A stretch of 64,000 nt of DNA from Cybelea sp963824595 (lineage in GTDB: Bacteria; Vulcanimicrobiota; Vulcanimicrobiia; Vulcanimicrobiales; Vulcanimicrobiaceae): positions 30,980-94,979 of the forward strand of contig CAWGPY010000009.1 in the NCBI GenBank assembly GCA_963824595.1, in the 5' to 3' direction. The notes beneath the pieces were generated by a model. It had not been told where the DNA came from. It was given only the letters and a program-made list of their open reading frames with translations, and searched no databases. The position numbers and the translations under genes are program-made. Each line of letters begins with the position of its first letter. The first letter of the stretch is position 1. Below, piece by piece: positions 48,972-55,743 of this stretch.

Positions 48972-49012
48972 GAAACGACGTTGCGCGCCGTAGCGTTCAC
49001 GGAGCGAGGAGC
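48972..49012 (+). promoter_or_regulatory. ECF-like promoter and leader, copy L4
   Basis: GAAAC (48972-48976), 17 bases, CGTTCACG (48994-49001), then GAGCGAGGAGC. CGGGATAAGCC just upstream is shared with the 46.3 kb promoter and partly with L2. This is the best-conserved copy. Confidence 0.62.
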
Positions 49013-49021
49013 ACGGAGCAT

Positions 49022-50008
49022 ATGAAGAGCTTGGGACTCGACCGTTATGCCTTGGCCATTGGCGCGGCCACAGCGTTGCTAGCCGCGTGCGGCGGAACGC
49101 CGCCGATCGGCGCGCCGGGCGCGATGCCGCGAAGCGATGCGATCGCGCAGAACGCCGAGCGGGGCGGATCGTGGATGCTGCCGGAAGCAAAGGACGAGGA
49201 TTTGCTCTACGGCACCAACGACGATGGATCTGTCTACGTGTTTTCATATCCAAAGACCACGGAGATCGGTGCGCTTAAGGGTGTGGCGGATCCTTGGGGA
49301 GCCTGCGTCGATCGTCACGGAAACGTCTGGATAACCGAGGCGAGATATAACGGAAAGGTGTTAGAGTACGCTCACGGCGGCACCGAGCCGATCGCGACAT
49401 TAACGCCCGGCTCCGAAGGCGGCACGGGATGCGCTGTCGACCCGACATCCGGCAACCTCGCGGTGATAACCGGAAGCTATGCCGGCGGAGGCGTCGTCTC
49501 CGTCTTCCCGAGAGCTAAGCGAAAGCCTATAACTTACGCGGCTCCCAAGATGTGGGTGCTCTACTACTGCGCCTATGACGACCACGGAAATCTCTTTGTC
49601 CGCGGCTATGACTGGAAAACAAACGAGCGACTCATCGAGTTGTCTGAGGGCAGCAAAACATTCGTCACAGTTCAAACAAAGGTCAACTATGCGTCGGGCG
49701 GCGCCGTTCAGTGGGACGGAACGTACCTGGCGGTCCAAGGTTTCGATCCGAGCAAAACTGAGGAAATCGATCGGCTTCGCGTTACCGGGCGCGTGGGTAC
49801 CGTCGAAGGGATCGTTCGGCTCGATCAGCCACCGGGCGGCTCTTATTCGTTCTGGGTGGAAGGCGGCACCATCGCTCAAACGTCATCAAGGGGATCTAAG
49901 ATACGGCTCTGGCGCTATCCGAAGGGCGGCAAGTACATCAATCGATTTCGAAACCACGATTTTGGAGAGTTTCTAGGTGTTGCCGTCAGCACGTCAACGC
50001 GGCGTTGA
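49022..50008 (+). CDS. Beta-propeller-like lipoprotein, SWM subfamily
   Basis: 328 residues. Lipobox ALLAAC followed by GGTPPIGAPGAMPRSDA; the IGAPGAMP stretch is also present after the lipobox of the GloVer gene at 51106, so signal-linker modules have been swapped between folds. Signature GSWMLPEAKDEDLLYGTND. Blades: VYVFSYPKTTEIGALKGV, GACVDRHGNVWITEARYN, CAVDPTSGNLAVITGSYA, CAYDDHGNLFVRGYD, VQWDGTYLAVQGF, and LWRYPKGGKYINRFRNH. Complete. Confidence 0.78.
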   Translation: MKSLGLDRYALAIGAATALLAACGGTPPIGAPGAMPRSDAIAQNAERGGSWMLPEAKDEDLLYGTNDDGSVYVFSYPKTTEIGALKGVADPWGACVDRHGNVWITEARYNGKVLEYAHGGTEPIATLTPGSEGGTGCAVDPTSGNLAVITGSYAGGGVVSVFPRAKRKPITYAAPKMWVLYYCAYDDHGNLFVRGYDWKTNERLIELSEGSKTFVTVQTKVNYASGGAVQWDGTYLAVQGFDPSKTEEIDRLRVTGRVGTVEGIVRLDQPPGGSYSFWVEGGTIAQTSSRGSKIRLWRYPKGGKYINRFRNHDFGEFLGVAVSTSTRR

Positions 50009-50013
50009 CGAAT

Positions 50014-50040
50014 CGGCGTGGCGTTCACGAAGCGAGGAGC
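50014..50040 (+). promoter_or_regulatory. Shared leader, copy L5
   Basis: GGCGTGGCGTTCACGAAGCG (50015-50034) then AGGAG. The -10-like CGTTCACG and ribosome leader are intact. No GAAAC lies 17 bases upstream; TTGACG is near that place instead, just after the stop of the preceding gene. Confidence 0.5.
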
Positions 50041-50048
50041 ACACAGAG

Positions 50049-51026
50049 ATGAAGACCGTGGGACTTAGCCGTTTCACCTTAGCCGTGGGGGCAGCCTCGG
50101 CACTGCTGGCCGGGTGCGGCGGATCGCAACCACCGATCAGCCTGCGTGGCGACGCCACCGGTGGCATCAGTCGTCCCCGAGCGCACCATCGAACATTCCA
50201 TTACAGAGGAAGAAAAGAAACATTCATGGTGCCGACCGGCGTAACGCACGTTACCGTTGTCGGCAGTGGCGCAAGCGGCCCGTATGGCGCAGTTGGTAGT
50301 TACTGCGCGGTCATCGGCGGCTTAGGCGGTGTTGTAAAAGCTACGATCCCGGTAACGCCAGGAGAGACGTTGGCGGTGTTCGTTGGCGGCGAAGGCGCAA
50401 TCGGGGCGCCGTGCGGCAGCCAGTACGGCAACGGCAGCGGTGGCTTCAATGGTGGCGGAGATGGTGGCGTGTCGGGTTATGGCTACGACGGTGACGGTGG
50501 AGGCGGCGCGTCCGACGTGCGGGAGGGAGGCTCCGCGTTGAGCGATCGGATCGTCGTCGCCGGCGGTGGCGCCGGACAAGGCGCCAGATTTCTTAGTGGC
50601 ATCGCCGGTGCAGGCGGAGGTCGCCGCGGCGGCGCGGGAGGCAGCGGATTGACTGGTGGGCCGGTTGGCGGAGGCGGCGGCGGCGGAACGCAGCAGCGCG
50701 GGGGACGCGCCGGCAAAGCTTCGCCGTATTACGGTGGGCCCGAAGTGGGGCAGAACGGCGATCGCGGCTCGCTAGGCGCGGGCGGCCAGGGCGGAGTCGG
50801 CGGCTTGTCGCTGCCCGGCTACGATGACCCCGGCGGCGGTGGCGGTGGAGGCGGCGGCGGCTACTACGGCGGCGGAGGCGGTGGCGGCGGCGGCGGCGGC
50901 GAGGACGGCGATCCCGGCGGCGGCGGTGGCGGCGGATCGTCATACGTTGAGCCTGGAGCGAGCGGCGTTAGAAACCAAAGGGGAGTCGCGCCGCCCGGTA
51001 ACGGCCAAGTCGTAATTTCTTGGTAG
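50049..51026 (+). CDS. Glycine-rich lipoprotein (copy B)
   Basis: 325 residues, lipobox ALLAGC. N-terminal beta domain: RTFHYRGRKETFMVPTGVTH, VTVVGSGASGPYGAVGSYCA, KATIPVTPGETLAVFVGGEG. The remaining 200 residues are Gly-rich with several runs of more than eight Gly and end SSYVEPGASGVRNQRGV ... GQVVISW. The same frame order (HY.G...F.VP, PGETL.VFVGG, GGFNGGG, GGGGASD.R.GG, DRI.VA.GGG) occurs in copy A at 43279, so they are true paralogues and not just low-complexity matches. Export to the surface and a structural or adhesive role are inferred. Confidence 0.76.
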   Translation: MKTVGLSRFTLAVGAASALLAGCGGSQPPISLRGDATGGISRPRAHHRTFHYRGRKETFMVPTGVTHVTVVGSGASGPYGAVGSYCAVIGGLGGVVKATIPVTPGETLAVFVGGEGAIGAPCGSQYGNGSGGFNGGGDGGVSGYGYDGDGGGGASDVREGGSALSDRIVVAGGGAGQGARFLSGIAGAGGGRRGGAGGSGLTGGPVGGGGGGGTQQRGGRAGKASPYYGGPEVGQNGDRGSLGAGGQGGVGGLSLPGYDDPGGGGGGGGGGYYGGGGGGGGGGGEDGDPGGGGGGGSSYVEPGASGVRNQRGVAPPGNGQVVISW

Positions 51027-51058
51027 CGACAACTATGATGACGAAGGTTTCGACGTCA

Positions 51059-51098
51059 TGAACGATGCTGGGCGCCGTGACCTTCACGGAGCGAGGAC
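51059..51098 (+). promoter_or_regulatory. ECF-like promoter and leader, copy L6
   Basis: TGAAC (51059-51063), 17 bases, CCTTCACG (51081-51088), then GAGCGAGGA. The first base pair of the CGTT box is changed (CCTT). The gene it serves is truncated, so the promoter may be decaying too. Confidence 0.5.
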
Positions 51099-51105
51099 CA
51101 TAGAG

Positions 51106-51546
51106 ATGAAGAGCTTGGAATTTAGCCGCCATGCCTTAACCGCGGGTATCGCTGGGGCGTTGCTGGCCGGGTGCGGATCCGCGCAGCCACCGATCGGTGC
51201 ACCGGGCGCGATGCCGCAAGCATCGGCGCTCGCGGCTCGTATTACTAGCACGAACTACAAGGTCATCTATAGCTTTGGTGCAGTTCCCGATGGGAGCTAC
51301 CCCGTCGCGAGTCTGCTCGATGTGAGCGGCACGCTCTACGGCACGACGCAGGCCGCCGGCTCACGTTACTGTGGCGCGGTCTTTAGCATCACGCCGAACG
51401 GCGCGGAGAACGTGCTGCACAGCTTCGGCCGCTGCCAAAACCCGTCGTCTGCCGCGGCGAACGCGTCGCCCCGCACCTCGATCCACTTGCTGAGATCGCC
51501 GGCGACGACGTCGCCGACGAGGTGGACGGCAGCGTGGTGGTGGTGA
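51106..51546 (+). CDS. Truncated GloVer-repeat lipoprotein
   Basis: 146 codons. Lipobox ALLAGC, then the linker QPPIGAPGAMPQASA. Two GloVer-type units follow (YKVIYSFGAVPDGSYPVASL, LDVSGTLYGTTQAAGSRYCG, AVFSITPNGAENVLHSFGRC). Full-length relatives carry ten or more such units of about 40 residues; here the repeat sequence stops at about residue 115. The last 35 residues (QNPSSAAANASPRTS ... TRWTAAWWW) are an out-of-frame reading of an unrelated gene tail. It is therefore probably a nonfunctional stub, although the first part may still be secreted. Confidence 0.6.
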   Translation: MKSLEFSRHALTAGIAGALLAGCGSAQPPIGAPGAMPQASALAARITSTNYKVIYSFGAVPDGSYPVASLLDVSGTLYGTTQAAGSRYCGAVFSITPNGAENVLHSFGRCQNPSSAAANASPRTSIHLLRSPATTSPTRWTAAWWW

Positions 51547-51560
51547 AGGCTGCGGAATGA
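51471..51560 (+). pseudogene. C-terminal relic of an unknown gene, copy 1
   Basis: In the frame ending at TGA 51558-51560 the sequence reads HLDPLAEIAGDDVADEVDGS then VVVVKAAE. The same C-terminus (NPLVRRIARDEADGSVVVVKAAP) ends at 52397. The copies agree closely over their last 35 bases. Copy 1 is fused behind the broken GloVer gene. Confidence 0.6.
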
Positions 51561-51585
51561 GCATTTATACCGAAGGAGGGCCGCG

Positions 51586-52239
51586 ATGAACGGCAAACTC
51601 CCTATTCGCTGCGCCGTGCTCGCCCTGGCATGCTTCCTCCTAGCCGGGTGCGGGGGCAGTCCGCCTCCGATGCCGGACGGTACGATGCTCGGAGTACCGA
51701 GCGGTCTCGCGCCGGCGAGCCCTTGTAAGATCTCGGGCTTCTTTTACTTTCACGGGTCGTGTCTGAAGAAGACGCTGCCTGCCGCTGGCGCAACGTTCGC
51801 GCTCGCGAAATATGAGGGTCTGACTCTCGCGCTGACAATTCCCAAAAATAGCGGGCAAGGAAAAGTGACCATTACGATGGGCGACGCGACGGGTCTGGGC
51901 GACATTTCCGGGCAGGTCAACGGACAACGTTTCTCTGCTTACCCGAATCCGTGCGCGAAATCGTCATGCCCGGGAACGGCTTTCATGTACTTCTTCTTGG
52001 ATAGTAGTGTGAAAGTCGCCAAGATTAAGGGCTATTCGACGCTGAATATCACTGATGCAGGGAAGTACCCTGGAAAAGCGTGTTATATCGCGCCCTACAA
52101 TTTCACCGCGCCGGTGGGCTGGTTCCCGATCGGTACTTACTCCGGGATGCCCAACGGACATAGCCTGACGATCTCAGTCGGTTTCAGCGGACTTGCAAAG
52201 GGGCCTAAGGCAAATACGATCGCCATTTTTTGCCTCTGA
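51586..52239 (+). CDS. Lipoprotein of unknown function between two gene-tail relics
   Basis: 217 residues, AAGGAGGG upstream, lipobox FLLAGC, linker GGSPPPMPDGTMLGVPSG. The mature domain is beta-rich (YEGLTLALTIPKNSGQGKVT, LGDISGQVNGQRFSAYPNP) with six or more Cys (CKISGFF, GSCLKK, PCAKSSCPG, KACYIA, FCL). No family recognised. It is bracketed by two homologous gene tails in direct orientation (51471-51560 and 52245-52397), so it looks inserted or exchanged by recombination. Confidence 0.68.
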   Translation: MNGKLPIRCAVLALACFLLAGCGGSPPPMPDGTMLGVPSGLAPASPCKISGFFYFHGSCLKKTLPAAGATFALAKYEGLTLALTIPKNSGQGKVTITMGDATGLGDISGQVNGQRFSAYPNPCAKSSCPGTAFMYFFLDSSVKVAKIKGYSTLNITDAGKYPGKACYIAPYNFTAPVGWFPIGTYSGMPNGHSLTISVGFSGLAKGPKANTIAIFCL

Positions 52240-52244
52240 ACGTC

Positions 52245-52397
52245 GTTAGGGCAAGCGCGCTAAGCACGTGCGCAAGCCGGCGACCTCGGCACGCCGACGT
52301 GCGCGCCGCGCTCGAGTATCTGGCCAATCCGCTGGTTCGCCGTATCGCGCGCGACGAAGCGGACGGCAGCGTCGTGGTGGTGAAGGCTGCACCATGA
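52245..52397 (+). pseudogene. C-terminal relic of an unknown gene, copy 2, overlapping the aldo/keto reductase start
   Basis: Open frame without start codon: ASRRPRHADVRAALEYLANP, then LVRRIARDEADGSVVVVKAAP and TGA at 52395-52397, which overlaps the ATG of the next gene. The overlap suggests that the intact gene once formed an operon with the reductase. Helix-rich; it could be the end of a winged-helix regulator, but this is a guess. Confidence 0.5.
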
Positions 52398-53239
52398 ACC
52401 CCACCACGATCGCCATCGGCGGCGACCTGACCGTGAACCGGCTCGGCTTCGGCGCGATGCGCCTGTGCGGGCCGGGCGTCTGGGGCTGGCCGCTGGATCG
52501 CGAGAACGCGCTGCACGTGCTGCGGCGCGCCGTCGAGCTGGGCGTCAACTTCATAGATACGGCCGACGCGTACGGTCCGCACGTCAACGAGGAGCAGATC
52601 GCGCAGGCGCTGCATCCGTACCCCGCGGGGCTGGTGATCGCGACCAAGGGCGGCTCGAAGCGCGCCGGGCCGGGGCAATGGGAGCGCGAGGGGAATCCCG
52701 AGTATCTGAAGTCGGCGTGCGACGGCAGCCTGCGCCGCCTGCAGCTGGACTGCATTGACCTGTATCAGCTGCACGCCGTCGGGCCGAACGCTTTGTTCGA
52801 AGATCAGGTCGGCGCGCTGCGCGACCTGCGCGACGCGGGGAAGATCCGCCATATCGGGCTCTCCAACGTCAACCTGGACGAGCTGGTGCGCGCGCGCCGG
52901 ATCGTCGAGATCGCGTCGGTGCAGAACAACTACAACGTGGGCAACCGCGCGCACGAGCCGGTGCTCGAGCACTGCGAGGCCCACGGCATCGCGTTCATCC
53001 CGTACTTTCCGCTGGACGCGGGCGATCTCCACACCGTTGAGGAGCTGGCCCCGATCGCGCGGGCGCACGCGGCGTCGGTGTGGCAGATCGGGCTCGCGTG
53101 GCTGCTGCACCGCTCGCCGGCGATGCTGCCGATTCCGGGGACGTCGTCGCCCGAGCATCTGGCCGAGAACGTCGCCGCCGCGTCGCTCGCGCTGACGCCG
53201 GACGAGTTCGATACGCTCGACGCCGTGGCCGCGGCGTAG
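52394..53239 (+). CDS. Aldo/keto reductase
   Basis: 281 residues. AKR motifs: GFGAMRLCG at the first strand, NFIDTADAYG with catalytic Asp and Tyr, VIATKGG with the active-site Lys, the DLYQLHAVG strand with His, and the NADPH-binding LSNVNLDEL, QNNYNVGNR and PIPGTSSPEHLAENV. It reduces carbonyl substrates with NADPH in the cytoplasm; the natural substrate is unknown. The assigned ATG overlaps the stop of the upstream relic. Confidence 0.92.
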   Translation: MNPTTIAIGGDLTVNRLGFGAMRLCGPGVWGWPLDRENALHVLRRAVELGVNFIDTADAYGPHVNEEQIAQALHPYPAGLVIATKGGSKRAGPGQWEREGNPEYLKSACDGSLRRLQLDCIDLYQLHAVGPNALFEDQVGALRDLRDAGKIRHIGLSNVNLDELVRARRIVEIASVQNNYNVGNRAHEPVLEHCEAHGIAFIPYFPLDAGDLHTVEELAPIARAHAASVWQIGLAWLLHRSPAMLPIPGTSSPEHLAENVAAASLALTPDEFDTLDAVAAA

Positions 53240-53305
53240 CCGGGGTAGGAGAAGGACTCCGGGCGCGAAAGACCCGGCTCTCCCCGCTTCCACGGAGGCT
53301 TCGTC

Positions 53306-53383
53306 ATGAACCGAAACACGAGTCGTTCGCTCTCGATCGTGGCGCTCGTTGCCATTGCGGGCCTGCTGATCGCGAAGCCCTGA
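53306..53383 (+). CDS. 25-residue single-helix membrane peptide
   Basis: A very short gene with a good ribosome site (GGAGG, 7 bases) and sequence MNRNTSRSLSIVALVAIAGL then LIAKP. A positively charged start, one hydrophobic helix of about 15 residues and a short Lys-Pro end. It could be a membrane peptide or a leader peptide. A self-complementary region (AGCCGGG ... CCCGGCT, 53238-53277) precedes it, and the next coding start is only 11 bases downstream. Confidence 0.5.
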   Translation: MNRNTSRSLSIVALVAIAGLLIAKP

Positions 53384-53393
53384 GACGCAGAGC

Positions 53394-53663
53394 GTGCGAG
53401 CGAATCCGTTCGGCTGGGCCGTCGTCGTGCTGGCGGTGCTGCTCTCGGCGTGGGACGTTTGGGAGTTTCACCTCGACATGACCGCGACGCGGCCCGCCGA
53501 CATTCCCCTGAGCAAATGGAGCGCGATGATGCGCGTCCGCCGCCAGCGCGCGCTGCCGCGGTACCTCGGCCGCGAGGCGCTGATTCTGGGCGGCGGCGTG
53601 GCGGCGTGGCTGCTCTTGGGCAGCCTGAACCGGCCCGCCGTTCGGCACCGGCCGTCGGGATGA
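53394..53663 (+). CDS. Small two-helix membrane protein
   Basis: 89 residues from GTG at 53394. Helix 1 is FGWAVVVLAVLLSAWDVWEF; a polar loop with Met/Arg (SKWSAMMRVRRQRALPRYLG) is followed by helix 2 (EALILGGGVAAWLLLGSL). Not recognised. Its stop overlaps the ATG of the hydrolase gene (ATGA), so the two are co-translated. Confidence 0.58.
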   Translation: MRANPFGWAVVVLAVLLSAWDVWEFHLDMTATRPADIPLSKWSAMMRVRRQRALPRYLGREALILGGGVAAWLLLGSLNRPAVRHRPSG

Positions 53664-54721
53664 TGCACGGCGTGAGGATCATCGTTGCGGCCCTGCTCGG
53701 CGCGCTGTTGCTCGGAACCGTTCCGGTGCCGGTGACGACCACGCCGCAGCCGGACAACGCGGGCAAGCTGGCCGACCGGACGTTCCTGGTGACGACGCCG
53801 CGCGGCAGCGGCTACGCGCGCTACTTCGGCACCTCGTCGCTCGACGGCGACGAAGACGTGACGCGCGCGCTGATCGTGGTGCACGGCGTGCTGCGCGACG
53901 CGGATTACTACTACGACACCGGCGTGATCGCCGCCGCGGCGGCGCATCAGCTGGACCCGACCATCGTGATCGCGCCGCAGTTCGTCGAGCGCAGCGAGAT
54001 CGAGGGCCAGGGCGTGTCGCCGCTGACGCTCTACTGGAACGGCCAGTGGCCGGGCGGATCCGACGCGCTCGCGCCGGCGCCGATCAGCAGCTACGACGTG
54101 TTCGACGCCATCGTCGAGCGGCTTTCGGACGAGCGGCGGTTTCCGCACCTGCGCGAGATCGTGCTGATCGGGCATTCGGCCGGCGGGCAGATCGTGCAGC
54201 GCTACGCGGTGGTGGGAAACGCGCCCGAGCTCGACGCCGGCTCGCGGATTCCCGTGCACCTGGTGGTCTCGAATCCGTCGTCGTATCTGTACCTGTCGGA
54301 TTGGCGCCCGGTGCCGCAGCACAACTGCAGCGATTACAACGAGTGGCGTTACGGGCTGAAGGGCGCGCCGCGCTATGTGGAAGGCACCGCCGCGGAGCTC
54401 GACGCGCGCTACGCGAAGCGTCGCGTCACGTACCTGATGGGCACGGCCGACACGAATCCGAACGAGGACGATCTCGACCGCAGCTGCGGCGGCGAGGCGC
54501 AGGGCCGATACCGGTTCGAGCGCGCGGAGTACTTCATCGCCTACGAGGGACGCCGCCATCGGGACGGCACCAACCAAGACTTCGCGTTCGTTGCCGGCGT
54601 GGGGCACGACAACCGGGCGATGTTCACGTCGCCCTGCGGACTGGCCGTTGTGTTCGGCGGCAGCACCGCGAGCTGCAAGGCCGCGGGCCCGGTGCGCGGG
54701 CCGCCGCTCTTTACGCTCTAG
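53660..54721 (+). CDS. Secreted alpha/beta-hydrolase-type protein
   Basis: 353 residues. Signal peptide IIVAALLGALLLGTVPVPVT without lipobox. Fold elements: VHGVLRDADYYYDTG after strand 3, the nucleophile elbow LIGHSAGGQ (Gly-His-Ser-Ala-Gly), and a late His in AGVGHDNRAMF; the acid is probably Asp in MGTADTNPNEDD. Two Cys pairs (HNCSDYN, DRSCGGE, SPCGLA, ASCKAAG) suit export. Such enzymes cleave esters or amides. Its stop overlaps by 3 bases the stop of the convergent propeller gene. Confidence 0.75.
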   Translation: MMHGVRIIVAALLGALLLGTVPVPVTTTPQPDNAGKLADRTFLVTTPRGSGYARYFGTSSLDGDEDVTRALIVVHGVLRDADYYYDTGVIAAAAAHQLDPTIVIAPQFVERSEIEGQGVSPLTLYWNGQWPGGSDALAPAPISSYDVFDAIVERLSDERRFPHLREIVLIGHSAGGQIVQRYAVVGNAPELDAGSRIPVHLVVSNPSSYLYLSDWRPVPQHNCSDYNEWRYGLKGAPRYVEGTAAELDARYAKRRVTYLMGTADTNPNEDDLDRSCGGEAQGRYRFERAEYFIAYEGRRHRDGTNQDFAFVAGVGHDNRAMFTSPCGLAVVFGGSTASCKAAGPVRGPPLFTL

Positions 54722-55686
54722 AGCCGCTGCGCGGGCGTGACCGCGACGCCCAGGTTGTCGTTCGACGGCACGATGCCGCTGGTGATCGTATTGATCTGCG
54801 TTAGCTTGTTCGGCGTGTAGTCGAACACGTCAATCTCGCCGAGCCCGTAGTCGGCCACGTAGAGGTCGCCGGACGACTTGTTGAAGACCATATATGCCGA
54901 GGTTCCCGGCAGCTTCAGCTGCGCGATGGGCTTGCGCCGGCCCTTATCGTAGACGTTGACGCTCGGGATTTCTTCGTCAATGGCGAGGAAGTGGCCGGCC
55001 TTGTCTATGGCGATGCCGCCGCAGGAGCCGATTTTCACGTGCGTTTCGATCGGTGTCGCGGAGCCGGCCTTGAACTCGGCGACGGAGCCGCTGCCGATGC
55101 CTTGGGCGGAGTTGTAGCTGACCCAAACGTCGCCGCTCTTGTCGAGCGCGACGCCCATGACGCGATAGAAGCGCGGGTCGCTGAGCGTCTGCGTGGGGCT
55201 GGTCGCGCCCGGCGCGTAGACCACGACGTTGCCGGACGCGCCGATGGGGCCGGAGCCGTTCGCGACGTAGACGGTGCCGTCGGTGCCCACGGCGACGTCG
55301 TCGGGAAACTTGTCGGGATCGTCGAGCGTGTTCGTGGGCGATGTCGAGCCCGCGGCGTAGACGAGGACGTTGCGGTCGTTGGAGTTGGAGACGTAGAGAT
55401 CGCCGGCGCGATCCACGCCCATGCCCAGCGGGTTGGCGAAGGAGCCGGAGAGCGCGCCGGCGACCGGATTGTTCGGGCCGGTGCCTTTGAGATAGTAGTC
55501 CACGGAGTTTCCGCCGTACGACGAGCTGTAGATCAGGTTCGTTGCTTTGCCCGCACTCGAGCGTGCGGCCGGGGGCGCGCCGGGGGCGGCCGCGAGCGGC
55601 GAGCCGGCCGAGCCGCGTTGGGAGCAGCCGGTCAGCAGCGCGGCGGCGAGCGACGCGATGACGATGAGAACGTTCGTGGGGCGCAT
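54718..55686 (-). CDS. NHL-like beta-propeller lipoprotein
   Basis: 322 residues, lipobox ALLTGC, Ala/Pro linker. Six regular units contain Asp-x-(A/S/G)-Gly-(D/T)-(L/V)-(Y/W)-V: GVDRAGDLYVSNSNDRNVLV, AVGTDGTVYVANGSGPIG, ALDKSGDVWVSYNSAQGI, AIDKAGHFLAIDEEIPSV, FNKSSGDLYVADYGLGEI. Each blade closes with PAGSTSP or KAGSATP. This is the most regular NHL-type member and fits a six-bladed ring. No metal or catalytic residues recognised. Leftward group 54.7-58.0 kb with the next two genes. Confidence 0.78.
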   Translation of the reverse strand: MRPTNVLIVIASLAAALLTGCSQRGSAGSPLAAAPGAPPAARSSAGKATNLIYSSSYGGNSVDYYLKGTGPNNPVAGALSGSFANPLGMGVDRAGDLYVSNSNDRNVLVYAAGSTSPTNTLDDPDKFPDDVAVGTDGTVYVANGSGPIGASGNVVVYAPGATSPTQTLSDPRFYRVMGVALDKSGDVWVSYNSAQGIGSGSVAEFKAGSATPIETHVKIGSCGGIAIDKAGHFLAIDEEIPSVNVYDKGRRKPIAQLKLPGTSAYMVFNKSSGDLYVADYGLGEIDVFDYTPNKLTQINTITSGIVPSNDNLGVAVTPAQRL

Positions 55687-55743
55687 GCGACTCGAGTTCG
55701 CGCGCGTCGCGCGCCCGGGCCTGCCGCTTAACGGGGCGTTCGG

